Origin: Geodermatophilus chilensis
Lineage (GTDB): Bacteria > Actinomycetota > Actinomycetes > Mycobacteriales > Geodermatophilaceae
Direction: 5' to 3'
Assembly (NCBI RefSeq): GCF_002802985.1
Contig: NZ_NVPT01000013.1
Location: 1-54,600 of the forward strand
Length of the DNA stretch: 54,600 bases
In this document: in pieces, positions 1-13,183 of the stretch
How the letters are laid out: every line of letters begins with the position of its first letter
Numbering within the stretch: the first letter of the stretch is position 1
Notes under the pieces: model-generated
Database searches by the model: none
The model's input: the letters and a program-made list of their open reading frames with translations, nothing else
What the model was told of the DNA's origin: nothing
Made by a program: the position numbers and the translations under genes

Positions 1-93
1 TTGTTTGTGTTGTTTTTTTTTTTACTGATCCGGCGACCTCAGAGATCTAAACGTAGGGAGTCGTCGGCAGGGTCAGTGTTGTATAAGAGACAG
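1..93 (+). other. Illumina/Nextera adapter contamination
   Basis: This stretch is not genomic. Bases 1-23 are T-rich low complexity. Bases 24-52 match the 29-nt P5 flow-cell oligo at 24 of 29 positions. Bases 53-60 sit where the 8-nt i5 index belongs and differ by one base from the Nextera N/S505 index (GTAAGGAG). Bases 61-93 match the Nextera Read 1 primer at about 29 of 33 positions and end in the Tn5 mosaic-end tail GTATAAGAGACAG. The adapter sequences are recalled from general knowledge and the match is made by eye. Genomic sequence begins at about 94. Confidence 0.95.
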
Positions 94-271
94 GTACCGG
101 CTGGGCGGGGGCGGGATCGCCGCACCGGTGCACGGGCCGGGTGGCTTCGTCGTCGGCGCGCTGGGCGTCAGCGGCCCGGTCGAGGAGTTGTTCGCCGACG
201 GCGCACGGCCGGCGCTGCGGGCGATGGTGGTCGAGGCCGCGGCCGCGGTCTCCCGGGAGCTGGCCTCGTGA
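94..271 (+). CDS. IclR-family transcriptional regulator, C-terminal fragment
   Basis: Only the last ~58 codons are present, because the adapter replaces the 5' part. The frame ending in TGA at 269-271 reads [21 protein letters not shown] and then a helical tail. This is the closing strand and helix of the IclR effector-binding domain (typical IAAPV...VVAALSVSGP). An IclR-type repressor directly upstream of glycerol genes recalls GylR of Streptomyces, which controls the glycerol operon, so a glycerol-responsive repressor is the likely role. That assignment rests on context; the fold call rests on the motif. Confidence 0.75.
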
Positions 272-344
272 CCGAGCTCGCGAGGTCACGCGGAGACACA
301 GCACCCCCGGGCACGGACCCGACGAGCGCCGGCGAGGAGGGTCC
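272..344 (+). repeat. Dispersed intergenic repeat carrying a ribosome-binding site, copy 1
   Basis: The spacer begins with CGAGCTCGCGAG, has a variable middle, and ends with CGACGAGCGCCGGCGAGGAG just before the glpK start. The same two blocks in the same order lie at 53571-53646 upstream of the DUF6049 gene. In both copies the GAGGAG within the repeat serves as the Shine-Dalgarno sequence. Confidence 0.6.
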
Positions 345-1853
<1,509 letters not shown>

Positions 1854-1862
1854 CGCGGGGGC

Positions 1863-1889
1863 GTGCTGTCCGACATCGTCGTACAGCAC
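1863..1889. promoter_or_regulatory. Imperfect palindrome, candidate regulator operator before glpF
   Basis: A 27-bp inverted repeat with arms GTGCTGTcCGAC and GTCGtACAGCAC lies just after the first glpK and upstream of glpF. Eleven of 13 pairs match. A possible promoter follows (TTGTCC near 1893, GAATAG about 15 bp later). The position fits an operator for the adjacent IclR-type regulator acting on glpF-glpK2. Binding by that regulator is inference. Confidence 0.5.
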
Positions 1890-2005
1890 CCGTTGTCCGC
1901 CTCCCACCTGTGTGAATAGCGTCACCGGCCCAGCCCGTCGTCCGGCCGCACCACGGTCCGGCCGCGACCCGGAGCACCCGCATCACCGGCGATGAGGAGC
2001 AGCGC

Positions 2006-2728
2006 ATGAGCCTGTGGACAGTCTTCGGCAGCGAGGTCGTCGGGACCGGCATCCTGATACTCCTCGGCGTCGGGGTGGTCGCGAACGTCGTCCTCCCCCA
2101 GACCCTCGGCAACGGCGGGGGGTGGCTGCTCATCAACTTCGGCTGGGGACTCGCCGTGTTCGCCGGCGTCTTCGCCGGCGCGAGCTCCGGGGCGCACATC
2201 AACCCGGCGGTGACCCTCGGCCTGGCGGTGAGCGGCACCGCCGAGTACGCGCCCGGCGTGCCGGTCACCGTGACGACGTCGCTGGTCTACGTGGCCGGAC
2301 AACTGGTGGGCGCCTTCCTCGGCGCCGTCGTGGCGTGGCTGGCCTACCGGTCGCACTACGACGCGGCGACCGAGCCGGTGCTCGGCACCTTCTCCACCGG
2401 CCCGGCGATCAAGAGCACGGCGAACAACGTGATCAGCGAGGTCATCGGCACCTTCGTGCTGGTCTACATCATCCTGCGCTTCGGTGACACGCCCATCGAG
2501 CTCGGTCCCCTGCCCGTGGCGCTGCTCGTCGTGGGCATCGGCGCCTCGCTCGGCGGGCCGACCGGCTACGCCATCAACCCCGCCCGCGACCTGGGCCCGC
2601 GCATCGCGCACGCCGTGCTGCCGATCCGCGCCAAGGGGGACAGCAACTGGGGCTACGCCTGGGTGCCGATCGTGGGACCGCTGATCGGCGCCGTCCTGGG
2701 CGGCCTGCTGTCGCGCGTCCCCATCTGA
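2006..2728 (+). CDS. glpF: Glycerol uptake facilitator (aquaglyceroporin)
   Basis: Inner-membrane channel for facilitated glycerol entry, 240 residues, MIP family. Both pore NPA motifs are present: HINPAVTLGLA (N66) and YAINPARDLGPR (N191). The aspartate after NPAR (D195) is the residue typical of glycerol facilitators as opposed to strict aquaporins. Six hydrophobic segments can be followed. The ATG at 2006 is preceded by GAGGAG at 1994-1999. The second glycerol kinase starts 51 bp downstream, so channel and kinase are probably cotranscribed and phosphorylation traps the imported glycerol. Confidence 0.95.
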   Translation: MSLWTVFGSEVVGTGILILLGVGVVANVVLPQTLGNGGGWLLINFGWGLAVFAGVFAGASSGAHINPAVTLGLAVSGTAEYAPGVPVTVTTSLVYVAGQLVGAFLGAVVAWLAYRSHYDAATEPVLGTFSTGPAIKSTANNVISEVIGTFVLVYIILRFGDTPIELGPLPVALLVVGIGASLGGPTGYAINPARDLGPRIAHAVLPIRAKGDSNWGYAWVPIVGPLIGAVLGGLLSRVPI

Positions 2729-2779
2729 CCCCGGACCGCAGACACGTCAACCACCGCAACGACGCGAGAGGAACCACCC

Positions 2780-4297
2780 GTGAGCCAGTACGTGGCAGCC
2801 ATCGACCAGGGGACCACGAGCACCCGCTGCATGATCTTCGACCACGACGGCGCCGTGGTCTCGGTCGGCCAGAAGGAGCACCAGCAGATCTTCCCGCGCG
2901 CCGGGTGGGTCGAGCACGACGCCAACGAGATCTGGGCCAACACCCGCGAGGTCGTGGGTCAGGCGCTCGCCCGGGCCAACGTCGGCACCTCCGACGTGGT
3001 CGCCGTCGGCATCACCAACCAGCGCGAGACCACCGTCGTCTGGGACCGGACCACCGGCCAGCCGGTCTACAACGCGATCGTCTGGCAGGACACCCGCACC
3101 ACGGCGATCGTCGAGCAGCTCGGCGCCCTCGGCGGCGGCGCCGACCGGTACAAGGACAAGGTCGGCCTGCCGCTGGCCACCTACTTCGCCGGGCCCAAGG
3201 TGCGCTGGATCCTCGACAACGTCGACGGCGCCCGGGAGCGGGCCGATCGCGGCGACCTGCTCATGGGCACCATCGACTCCTGGCTGATCTGGAACATGAC
3301 CGGCGGGGCCGACGGCGGGCTGCACCTCACCGACGTCTCCAACGCCTCCCGCACGATGCTCATGGACTACCGGACGCTGGCCTGGGACGCCGGCATCGCG
3401 GAGGAGATGGGCATCCCGACGTCCATGCTCCCGGAGATCCGGTCCAACTCCGAGGAGTACGGCCGGGGCCGCAAGGCCGGCTTCCTCGCCGGGGTGCCGA
3501 TCGCCGGCTCGCTCGGCGACCAGCAGGCGGCCACCTTCGGCCAGGTCTGCTTCACCAAGGGCATGGCCAAGAACACCTACGGCACGGGCAACTTCATGCT
3601 GCTCAACACCGGTGAGGAGGCCGTCCCGTCGCAGAACGGCCTGCTCACGACGCTGTGCTACCAGCTCGGCGACGGCAAGCCGATGTACGCCCTGGAGGGC
3701 TCGATCGCGGTCACCGGGTCGCTGGTGCAATGGGTCCGCGACAGCCTCGGCATGATCTCGAGCGCCCCGGAGATCGAGGACGTCGCCCGCTCCGTCGAGG
3801 ACAACGGCGGCGCGTACTTCGTGCCCGCCTTCTCCGGGCTGTTCGCCCCGCACTGGCGCTCCGACGCCCGCGGCGCCATCGTCGGGCTCACCCGGTACGT
3901 CAACAAGGGGCACCTCGCCCGGGCCGTGCTCGAGGCGACGGCGTACCAGACCCGCGAGGTGCTCGACGCGATGAACGCCGACTCCGGCGTCGACCTGACC
4001 GAGCTGCGGGTGGACGGCGGCATGGTCGGCAACGAGCTGCTCATGCAGTTCCAGGCCGACCTGCTCGACGTCCCGGTGATCCGGCCGAAGATCGCCGAGA
4101 CCACCGCGCTGGGTGCGGCCTACGCGGCCGGGCTCGCGGTCGGCTTCTGGTCCGACCTCGACGAGCTGACCGCCAAGTGGGCCGAAGACAAGCGCTGGGA
4201 GCCGCAGATGCCGGCCGACGAGCGCGAGCGCAACTACCGCAACTGGCAGAAGGCGGTCACCAAGAGCCTCGACTGGGTCGACGAGGACGTGCGGTAG
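2780..4297 (+). CDS. glpK: Glycerol kinase (second copy)
   Basis: A 505-residue FGGY-family kinase with the same reaction as the copy at 345-1853. It has DQGTTSTRC near the N-terminus, [11 protein letters not shown], the [11 protein letters not shown] loop and [14 protein letters not shown] near the C-terminus. The GTG start at 2780 follows GAGAGGA. The two kinases keep the same length and motifs but differ at many positions along their length, which suggests an older duplication. This copy is the one paired with glpF. A strong hairpin terminator follows before the convergent pgm gene. Confidence 0.95.
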   Translation: MSQYVAAIDQGTTSTRCMIFDHDGAVVSVGQKEHQQIFPRAGWVEHDANEIWANTREVVGQALARANVGTSDVVAVGITNQRETTVVWDRTTGQPVYNAIVWQDTRTTAIVEQLGALGGGADRYKDKVGLPLATYFAGPKVRWILDNVDGARERADRGDLLMGTIDSWLIWNMTGGADGGLHLTDVSNASRTMLMDYRTLAWDAGIAEEMGIPTSMLPEIRSNSEEYGRGRKAGFLAGVPIAGSLGDQQAATFGQVCFTKGMAKNTYGTGNFMLLNTGEEAVPSQNGLLTTLCYQLGDGKPMYALEGSIAVTGSLVQWVRDSLGMISSAPEIEDVARSVEDNGGAYFVPAFSGLFAPHWRSDARGAIVGLTRYVNKGHLARAVLEATAYQTREVLDAMNADSGVDLTELRVDGGMVGNELLMQFQADLLDVPVIRPKIAETTALGAAYAAGLAVGFWSDLDELTAKWAEDKRWEPQMPADERERNYRNWQKAVTKSLDWVDEDVR

Positions 4298-4311
4298 GGA
4301 CGATCGGGTGC

Positions 4312-4347
4312 CGGGTCCGGCGGTTTCCGCGGAAACCGCCGGACCCG
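4312..4347. terminator. Bidirectional hairpin terminator between glpK and pgm
   Basis: Near-perfect inverted repeat with arms CGGGTCCGGCGGTTTCC and GGAAACCGCCGGACCCG and a 2-nt loop (GC), in the 57-bp gap between two convergent genes. There is no T-tract, which is usual in high-GC actinobacteria. Confidence 0.75.
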
Positions 4348-4354
4348 ACGGCCG

Positions 4355-5989
4355 TCAGGCGCCCAACGCGGCGGTGACGACCGCCTTGGCCTCCTCCTGC
4401 ACCTGCGCCAGGTGGTCGGGGCCCTTGAACGACTCCGCGTACACCTTGTAGACGTCCTCGGTGCCCGACGGGCGGGCGGCGAACCAGGCGTTCTCCGTGG
4501 TCACCTTGAGCCCGCCGATCGCGGCGTCGTTGCCCGGCGCGCGGGTGAGCTTGGCGGTGATCGGCTCGCCGGCCAGCTCGGTCGCCGTCACGTCCTCCGG
4601 GGAGAGCTTCCCCAGCGCCGCCTTCTGCTCGCGGGTGGCCGGTGCGTCGACGCGGGCGTAGGCCGACTCCCCGTACTGCCGGGTCAGTGCGGCGTGCAGC
4701 TGGGACGGCGAGCTGCCGGTCACCGCCTGGATCTCGCTGGCCAGCAGCGCGAGCAGGATGCCGTCCTTGTCCGTCGTCCACACGCCGCCGTCCCGCCGCA
4801 GGAACGAGGCGCCGGCGGACTCCTCGCCGCCGAAGCCGACCGACCCGTCGAGCAGGCCGGGGACGAACCACTTGAAGCCGACCGGCACCTCGAGCAGCCG
4901 CCGGCCCAGGCCGGCGACGACCCGGTCGACGAGGGACGACGACACCAGCGTCTTGCCGACGGCGACGTCGGCGCCCCACTGCGGCCGGTGCGCGAACAGG
5001 TAGGAGATCGCGACGGCGAGGAAGTGGTTCGGGTTCATCAGCCCGCCGTCGGGGGTCACGATGCCGTGCCGGTCGGCGTCGGCGTCGTTGCCGGTGGCGA
5101 TCTGGAACTGCTCGCGCTTGCCGATGAGCGAGGCCATGGCCGACGGGGAGGAGCAGTCCATGCGGATCCTGCCGTCCCAGTCCAGCGTCATGAACCGCCA
5201 CGTGGGGTCGACCAGCGGGTTGACGACGGTGAGGTCGAGGCGGTGCCGCTCGGCGATCGCGGCCCAGTAGTCGACGCTGGCGCCGCCGAGCGGGTCGGCG
5301 CCGATGCGCACGCCCGCGTCGCGGACCGCGTCGAGCTCGAGCACCGACGGCAGGTCGTCGACGTAGTCGCCGAGGTAGTCGTGCGGCCGGGCGGCGGCGC
5401 GGGCCCGGGCGAAGGGGATCCGCCGGACACCCTTGAGGTCGTCGCGCAGCAGCTCGTTGGCGCGGGCGGCGATGACCTTCGTGGCGTCGGTGTCGGCGGG
5501 GCCGCCGTTGGGCGGGTTGTACTTGAAGCCGCCGTCGCGCGGCGGGTTGTGCGACGGGGTGACGACGATGCCGTCGGCGAGGCCGGCCGTGCGGCCGCGG
5601 TTGGCCCGCAGGATGGCGTGGCTGACCGCCGGGGTGGGCGTGTAGCGGTCCGCCGCGTCGACCAGCACGGTCACGTCGTTGGCCACCAGCACCTCCAGCG
5701 CCGAGGCCCAGGCCGGCTCGGAGAGCGCGTGGGTGTCCCGGCCGATGAACAGCGGCCCGTCGAAGCCCTGGGCCACGCGGTACTCGCAGATCGCCTGGGT
5801 GGTCGCGACGATGTGCGCCTCGTTGAACGCCCGGTCGAACGCCGACCCGCGGTGCCCGGACGTGCCGAACGCGACCTGCTGGGCCGGGTCGGCCGGGTCC
5901 GGCTCGAGCGTGTAGTACGCGGTGACCAGCGAGGCGACGTCGACCAGGTCGCTGGGGGCAGCCGGCTGTCCGGCACGGGGGTCGCTCAT
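4355..5989 (-). CDS. pgm: Phosphoglucomutase (alpha-D-glucose phosphate-specific)
   Basis: Interconverts glucose 1-phosphate and glucose 6-phosphate, linking glycolysis to glycogen, trehalose and cell-wall sugar nucleotides. The product has 544 residues, matching the ~545 expected. The phosphorylated active-site serine is S146 in [28 protein letters not shown] near residue 41 and the C-terminal phosphate-binding segment [16 protein letters not shown] are intact. The ATG (5987-5989) gives the family N-terminus. The frame stays open upstream, but that extension has no family similarity. It is convergent with glpK and monocistronic by position. Confidence 0.95.
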   Translation of the reverse strand: MSDPRAGQPAAPSDLVDVASLVTAYYTLEPDPADPAQQVAFGTSGHRGSAFDRAFNEAHIVATTQAICEYRVAQGFDGPLFIGRDTHALSEPAWASALEVLVANDVTVLVDAADRYTPTPAVSHAILRANRGRTAGLADGIVVTPSHNPPRDGGFKYNPPNGGPADTDATKVIAARANELLRDDLKGVRRIPFARARAAARPHDYLGDYVDDLPSVLELDAVRDAGVRIGADPLGGASVDYWAAIAERHRLDLTVVNPLVDPTWRFMTLDWDGRIRMDCSSPSAMASLIGKREQFQIATGNDADADRHGIVTPDGGLMNPNHFLAVAISYLFAHRPQWGADVAVGKTLVSSSLVDRVVAGLGRRLLEVPVGFKWFVPGLLDGSVGFGGEESAGASFLRRDGGVWTTDKDGILLALLASEIQAVTGSSPSQLHAALTRQYGESAYARVDAPATREQKAALGKLSPEDVTATELAGEPITAKLTRAPGNDAAIGGLKVTTENAWFAARPSGTEDVYKVYAESFKGPDHLAQVQEEAKAVVTAALGA

Positions 5990-6114
5990 GCGCCGATCCT
6001 GGCCCGGCACCCGCTGCCCCCGCGACCCCGGCCGCGTCGGACCGGACCAGGGGCTCGCCATCGGGCCACTGCCCGCGGAGGACCTCCGTGGTCCGATCAC
6101 GCGGGAGCGCCGGG

Positions 6115-6888
6115 TCAGGCCAGGTCGTCGACGACGGTGTCGACCCAGCCGGCGACCACGTCGACCCGGGCCGTGGTCTCCTGCAGCCGGTGCGGACAGG
6201 CGGGCCCGCTGCTCTCCACCGACACGAGCACCGGGCTGGACCCCTCGGTGACGTACGGGGCCCCCGAGTCGTAGGGGCAGGCGCTGGTGTCCGGAGCCGG
6301 CCAGTGTCCCTTGACCAGCACGGTCGCCGCCTTCACCGTGCTGACCTTCACCTGTCCCCAGTACAGCTGGTCGCTCCAGGAGCCGCTGCTCGTGGTGGCG
6401 CCCCAGCCGGCGAACGAGAGCACCTGCCCCTTGGCGGGCTTGGTCCTGTTCAGCGGCACGGGGGTGATCCCGTCGACCGGTTCGTCGAGGCGGGCCACGG
6501 CGATGTCGTTGCTGCCGGACTGCTCGACCCACACCACCGAGCGGGTCACCCCCGTGGCCGGGTCCGCGGTGTTGGTCGTCCCGAGACGCGCGACGGCGGT
6601 GTAGGCCGGCACACCGTTGCTGCGGTTGCGGTCCCCGTCGTGGAAGCAGTGCCCGGCGGTCATGATCCAGGTCGGCGAGATGAGGACGCCGGAGCACGCG
6701 CTGTCGTAGACCGTGCCGTCGGACCGGGTGATGTCGTCGAACCTCAGCTGCATGGCGAACGGGAACTGCCCCTCCTCCGCCGCGACGCCCTTGGCGATGC
6801 CGGCCGCCGGTGCGGCGCCCAGGACGCCGACGGTGGCCACCGCCGCAAGAGTGGAGACGACGCGGAACAGCAGTCGGCGTGCACGCAT
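6115..6888 (-). CDS. Secreted trypsin-like serine protease
   Basis: A 257-residue chymotrypsin-fold (S1) peptidase. The N-terminus is a signal peptide: Arg-rich start, hydrophobic core [17 protein letters not shown]. The catalytic histidine is in MTAGHCF and the aspartate in [11 protein letters not shown]. The serine region reads YDSGAPYV where GDSGGP is usual, so the serine is kept but the oxyanion-side glycines are altered. It should be exported as a soluble protease of unknown substrate. The start is an ATG at 6886-6888. No cotranscribed partner is evident. Confidence 0.85.
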   Translation of the reverse strand: MRARRLLFRVVSTLAAVATVGVLGAAPAAGIAKGVAAEEGQFPFAMQLRFDDITRSDGTVYDSACSGVLISPTWIMTAGHCFHDGDRNRSNGVPAYTAVARLGTTNTADPATGVTRSVVWVEQSGSNDIAVARLDEPVDGITPVPLNRTKPAKGQVLSFAGWGATTSSGSWSDQLYWGQVKVSTVKAATVLVKGHWPAPDTSACPYDSGAPYVTEGSSPVLVSVESSGPACPHRLQETTARVDVVAGWVDTVVDDLA

Positions 6889-7069
6889 GCGCAGTCACCT
6901 TCGGAGGACGGGAGGGGGCGGTGCAAGGTATCAGCGACGGGCGAGCCGGCCCGGGCAGGCGCGTAGGCCGGCGCGGCTCTTCCTGCGAGCGGTCCGGCAG
7001 CCCGCGTCCGGCGACCGTTCCCCTGGGAACGGCGTTCCCGCAGCGGCCGGCTCGGGGTTCGACGGGGAC

Positions 7070-7631
7070 ATGGACGCATCGAGCCTCGCCGGCTGGCTGG
7101 CGACCTGGGACCGGGACGCGCTGACCGCACTGGTCGGGCACCGTCCCGATGTCACCCTCGGCCGGCCGCCGGCGACGCTCGGACAGCCGGCCGAGCGGTT
7201 GTCGCACCCCGGATCACTGGTGCGGCACTGCGCGGGCTGCCGTTGCCGTACCCGCAGGTGCTCGAGGCGCTGCAGGCCCTCGGCGAGCGCAGGACCCGTG
7301 CCGAACTGGTCAGCCTGCTGGCCGGGGATCGCGGCGTGGAGCACGAGCGGGCGGTGGACGATGTTCTGGCCGATCTGGCGGCACGCGCGCTGGTCCGGCC
7401 AGAAGACGACGGCCGGCTGACGGTACCCACGGCCCTCGGTGAGCTGTTCCCGGCGCCGCCGGGACTGGAGCCGCCCCTGCGCGAGCTGTGGAGCGAGCAG
7501 TACGCCGAGGCCATCCGCGCCGCCCTGCTCGCCGTCGGCGGCCCCCTGGGCCGCCGGAAGGCCGAGTCGCTGGAGGCGCTGGTCGCCCGGCTGGCCGACC
7601 TCAGGTCGGTGTCCGGGAGCCTGTCCGTGCT
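7070..7631 (+). pseudogene. Truncated, frameshifted helicase-associated (XPB/Ssl2 N-terminal-like) protein
   Basis: Starting [22 protein letters not shown], the frame shows the N-terminus of the actinobacterial helicase-associated family, whose full proteins run to roughly 700-800 residues. At about 7225 the similarity shifts frame: ...LSHPGSLVR in one frame continues as ALRGLPLPYPQVLEALQALG in another, consistent with one missing base. After about residue 185 (near 7620) the family sequence stops, and the convergent bluB-cobT gene ends at 7659, so most of the gene is gone. The single indel could be a sequencing error but the 3' loss cannot. The family call is from memory of these proteins. 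Confidence 0.6.
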
Positions 7632-7658
7632 CGACGACGGGAGCCGAGCTCGTGCCGG

Positions 7659-9407
7659 TCAGTGGTCGACGCGGGCGGTGTCCCGGCGCAGCGCCAGGCC
7701 GGCGAGCAGCAGGCCGCTGGCCAGGGCCGCGCCGACGCCCTCACCGGCGCGCATCCGCAGGTCCAGCAGCGGCTCCCGGCCCAGGTCCTGGAGGACGAGC
7801 CCGTGCCCGCGTTCGCGGCTGCGCTGCCCGGCCACCAGGGCGGGCTGCGCGCCCGGCTCCAGCCGCACGGCCACGAGGGCGGCGACCGAGGTGGCGTAGC
7901 CGTCCAGCACGACGGCCGAGCCGGCTGCCGCAGCACCCAGGACCACCCCGGCCAGGACGGCGAGCTCGGGGCCGCCGAGCTCGGCGAGCGCCACCACCGG
8001 GTGCCGCGCCAGCCCGGGGTCGGCCCGCCGAGCCCGGCGCACGGCCTCGACCACCACCTGCCGCTTGCGGGCGAGGACCTCGGCGTCGGCTCCCGACCCC
8101 AGCCCGACGGCGTCGGCCGGGTCGGCGTCGAGCAGGGCGCACGCGAGCGCCGCCGCCACGGTGGTGTTGCCGACCCCGACCTCACCGAGGGCCACCAGCC
8201 CGGCGGCGGCCGCTCCGCGGCCCAGCGCGCGGCCGGCGTCGAGCAACCGCTGGGCGTCGTCCGACGTCATCGCCGGCCGGTCGACGAGGTCCCCGCGCGG
8301 ATCCGTGGCTCGGAGCACCGTCGCACCCGGGACGGGGCCGCCGCGGACCCCGGCGTCCACGACCCACACCCCCAGGCCGGCGGTCCGGGCGGCCGTGGCC
8401 CCCAGCGAGGTGCCCGCGACGGAGGCACGCACGACGTCCCGGGTCACGTGGGGGGAGTAGGCCGACACTCCGCGGCTCGCGACCGGGTGGTCGGCAGCGG
8501 CCAGCAGGAGGGTGCCCCCGGAGGCCGCGGCGCCACCGACGGCCACCACGCCGTCCACGGCCCGGTCGAGGACGCCGAGCGAGCCCGGCGGGGTGAGCAG
8601 CCGGTCGGCCTGGTCCCGGGCCGCGACGACCGCCTCCCGGTCCGGCGCCCGCAGGTGCGAGGGCGGTGCCGCCGGCGCTCCGCCGTCCTCGACGGGCCAC
8701 CGGTCGTGCAGGACGACGTCGGAGAGCGGCAGCCGCCGCGACCAGCCGGCCCGCTCGAGGCCCGGGGCGGGCGGCCGCTCGTCGGGCCAGCCGAGGCACA
8801 GCCAGCCCAGGGTCACGACGCCGTCGGGCAGGCCGAGCAGCCCGGCCAGGTCCTCCGGCCGGAACAGGGTCACCCAGCCCAGCCCCAGGCCCTCGGCCCG
8901 CGCCGCCAGCCACAGGTTCTGGATGGCCGCCGCGCAGCTCCACAGGTCCGCGTCGGGGAAGGTGGCCCGGCCCAGCACCCCGGCCGCCGGGGTGCGCCGG
9001 TCGCAGCAGACGACCACCCCGAGGGGCGCCTCCCGGACGCCCTCGAGCTGCAGGTCGAGCAGCCGGCGGGCGGCGTCCGGCTCCAGCTGCGCGGCCTGGC
9101 GCAGCCGTTCCCGGTCGGTGAGCACCGCGGCCCGGTCCCGGGTCGCCGGGTCCTGCACGACGAGGAAGCGCCACGGCTGGCTGTGTCCGACCGACGGCGC
9201 GGCGTGCCCCGCGCCGAGGACGCGTTCCAGCACCTCCGCAGGGACGGGGTCGGGCCGGAAGCGGCGGACGTCGCGGCGGGCACCGACCACCCGGTGCAGG
9301 GCCTCCCGGACCTGCTCGCCCATCGCCCAGCCGGTGGGGTCGGCGGCCCGCTGCGACGCGGAGGTCGGGTCCCCGATGAGCGGCACCGGCCGCGGCCACT
9401 CCGCCAC
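7659..9407 (-). CDS. cobT: BluB-CobT fusion: DMB synthase / nicotinate-nucleotide-DMB phosphoribosyltransferase
   Basis: Two enzymes of cobalamin lower-ligand assembly in one 582-residue chain. Residues ~1-225 are a BluB-type nitroreductase-fold flavin destructase making 5,6-dimethylbenzimidazole (RRDVRRFRPDPVP, HAAPSVGHSQPWRF, ALGLGWVTLF-like segment). Residues ~250-582 are CobT, which activates that base with nicotinate mononucleotide to alpha-ribazole phosphate. The catalytic glutamate is E556 in MRAGEGVGAA, and GEVGVGNTT is present. The GTG start lies 6 bp after thiC, so the two share a TPP-riboswitch transcript. Such fusions occur in other actinobacteria. The pairing with thiC is the unusual part. 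Confidence 0.85.
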   Translation of the reverse strand: MAEWPRPVPLIGDPTSASQRAADPTGWAMGEQVREALHRVVGARRDVRRFRPDPVPAEVLERVLGAGHAAPSVGHSQPWRFLVVQDPATRDRAAVLTDRERLRQAAQLEPDAARRLLDLQLEGVREAPLGVVVCCDRRTPAAGVLGRATFPDADLWSCAAAIQNLWLAARAEGLGLGWVTLFRPEDLAGLLGLPDGVVTLGWLCLGWPDERPPAPGLERAGWSRRLPLSDVVLHDRWPVEDGGAPAAPPSHLRAPDREAVVAARDQADRLLTPPGSLGVLDRAVDGVVAVGGAAASGGTLLLAAADHPVASRGVSAYSPHVTRDVVRASVAGTSLGATAARTAGLGVWVVDAGVRGGPVPGATVLRATDPRGDLVDRPAMTSDDAQRLLDAGRALGRGAAAAGLVALGEVGVGNTTVAAALACALLDADPADAVGLGSGADAEVLARKRQVVVEAVRRARRADPGLARHPVVALAELGGPELAVLAGVVLGAAAAGSAVVLDGYATSVAALVAVRLEPGAQPALVAGQRSRERGHGLVLQDLGREPLLDLRMRAGEGVGAALASGLLLAGLALRRDTARVDH

Positions 9408-9413
9408 GCCCGG

Positions 9414-11268
<1,855 letters not shown>

Positions 11269-11393
11269 GGCGACGACGACTGTAACCACGGCACGGACGG
11301 CGGGCCGCCGGGGCCTCCGACGACGTCGCCCGGAGAACGCAGACGGGCGCCGCGGACACGGGGTCCACGGCGCCCGTCGGGCCTGCCTGGCGG

Positions 11394-12998
11394 TCAGTAG
11401 CGGAAGCGCTGCACCAGCTCCTGCAGGTCGCCGGACATGCGGGCCAGCTCCTCGGCCGCCTGCCGGGTCTGCGCGACGCCGGCCGTGGTGGCCGACGCAG
11501 CGTGCGCGACGCCGCCGATGCTGCCGGCGATCTCGCCGCTGCCGGTCGCGGCCTCGCTGACACTGCGGTTCATCTCCGCGGTGGTCGCCCCCTGCTCCTC
11601 CACCGCGGAGGCGATGGTCAGCTGGAAGTCGTTGATCTGGCTGATGATCCCGGCGATACCGGAGATCGCCGTCGTGGCGCCGGCGGTGTCGGCCTGGATG
11701 GCCTCGACCCGGCGGGCGATGTCCTCGGTCGCCTTCGCCGTCTCCTGGGCCAGCTCCTTGACCTCGTTCGCGACCACGGCGAAGCCCTTGCCGGCCTCAC
11801 CGGCACGGGCGGCCTCGATCGTCGCATTCAGGGCCAGCAGGTTCGTCTGCTCCGCGATCGAGGTGATGGTCTTGACCACCTCGCCGATCTCCTGGGACGA
11901 GACGCCGAGCTTGCTCACCGTCCGGGTGGTCTCCTCGGCGGCCCGGACCGCGGTGCCGGCGACCCGCGCGGCCTCGGAGGCGTTCTGCGCGATCTCGTTG
12001 ATGGAGGCGCCCATCTCCTCGGACCCGGACGCGACGGTCTGCACGTTGCGGGAGATCTGCTCGGCGGCCGCGGCGACGACGCCGGCCTGGGTCGCGGCCT
12101 CCTCCGCGCTGCCGGAGATCGACTCCGACGACGCGCTGAGCTCCTCGGCCGCGGCGGCGAGGGCGGACGCCGACCCGGCCGTCGAGGAGACCGTGCCCCG
12201 CAGGCTCTCGGCCGCCTGGTTGAGCGCCTCGGCCATCTGGCCGACCTCGTCACCGGAGGAGACCTCCACGCGGGTGGTCAGGTCACCGGCGGCCATGGCC
12301 ACCAGCCCGTCCCGGACGGCGGTCACGGCGCGGACGACCAGGCGGACGACGAACCAGCCGAGCGCCAGCGCCGCGGTGAGGCCGATCGCCAGGACGGCGA
12401 GGATGAGCGTGCGGGCGCTCTGGTAGGTGCTCCGGGCCTGCTCGACGGTGGCCGCGGCGCTGGCCGCCTCGGACTCCTCCAGCCGGGTCAGGGCCTCGTT
12501 GAGGGCCACCGCGATCGGCTTGACCTCGGTGTTGCGCAGCTGCAGGTAGGCGTCCATCTGACCGGCCCGGGCGAAGGCGAGCAGCTGGCCGCCGACGATC
12601 TCCTCGTAGGCGGTCCAGGACTCGGTGAGGACCTCGACGTCCGCGCGCTGGGCCTCGGTCTGGCCCGCGTCGGCGGCGTAGGCCGCGATCGCGGCGTCCA
12701 TGGCCTCGACATCGGCCAGGTACGCCTGGTGCTCGACGTCCTCGGGGCCCTTGGGCAGCAGCTCGTCGGCGAGGGCGTCGACGCGGGTCTGCAGGTAGGC
12801 GCGGCGGATCTCGGCCAGGTGCATGGAGGGCACCAGCGCCTCGCTGTGGATCTCGGCACTGCGTCGCTCGAGGGCCGCGAGCTCCCGGAGCGCGACCAGG
12901 CCGATGGTGAGGGCCACGACGCAGGCCACGGCGACGGCGGTGAGCACCTTGACCCGCAGGGGCAGGGCGAGCAGGCGGGAGGGGACGGAGAGCCGCAC
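11394..12998 (-). CDS. Methyl-accepting chemotaxis protein
   Basis: Transmembrane chemoreceptor of 534 residues. A membrane segment at ~16-37 is followed by a periplasmic four-helix-bundle-like ligand domain of ~140 residues and a second membrane segment (TLILAVLAIGLTAALALGWF, ~175-197). A HAMP domain and a long alanine/glutamate-rich coiled coil come next. The signalling tip is intact (NLLALNATIEAARAGEAGKG). It ends FRY with no CheR-tethering pentapeptide. I chose the GTG at 12996-12998 because TGAGGTG lies just upstream. An in-frame TTG further upstream is less likely. No other chemotaxis gene is nearby, so its CheA/CheW partners must be elsewhere. Confidence 0.9.
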   Translation of the reverse strand: MRLSVPSRLLALPLRVKVLTAVAVACVVALTIGLVALRELAALERRSAEIHSEALVPSMHLAEIRRAYLQTRVDALADELLPKGPEDVEHQAYLADVEAMDAAIAAYAADAGQTEAQRADVEVLTESWTAYEEIVGGQLLAFARAGQMDAYLQLRNTEVKPIAVALNEALTRLEESEAASAAATVEQARSTYQSARTLILAVLAIGLTAALALGWFVVRLVVRAVTAVRDGLVAMAAGDLTTRVEVSSGDEVGQMAEALNQAAESLRGTVSSTAGSASALAAAAEELSASSESISGSAEEAATQAGVVAAAAEQISRNVQTVASGSEEMGASINEIAQNASEAARVAGTAVRAAEETTRTVSKLGVSSQEIGEVVKTITSIAEQTNLLALNATIEAARAGEAGKGFAVVANEVKELAQETAKATEDIARRVEAIQADTAGATTAISGIAGIISQINDFQLTIASAVEEQGATTAEMNRSVSEAATGSGEIAGSIGGVAHAASATTAGVAQTRQAAEELARMSGDLQELVQRFRY

Positions 12999-13183
12999 GG
13001 GACACCTCAGGGGCCGATGTGGAGGGGGCAACCGGGAGTTTCGACCGATTCCGACCGGACTTGACCCGAGAGCGTCCCGGAGGGGCCGCGGTGCCGGCCG
13101 ATCGGCGCCGTGGCCGCCGGGAGTTCAGCAGGGAGTCACCGCTCGACCGCCGGGACGTGGCCTGCTGCGGCGACCGTGGCGGC

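Noticed and set aside
11270..11393. Cobalamin riboswitch for bluB-cobT
   Set aside because: No B12-box-like core (GCCACTG) was found; only the TPP element is present.
13019..13183. Longer N-terminus of the PLC-like protein from an upstream start
   Set aside because: It would place 55 polar residues before a clear signal peptide.
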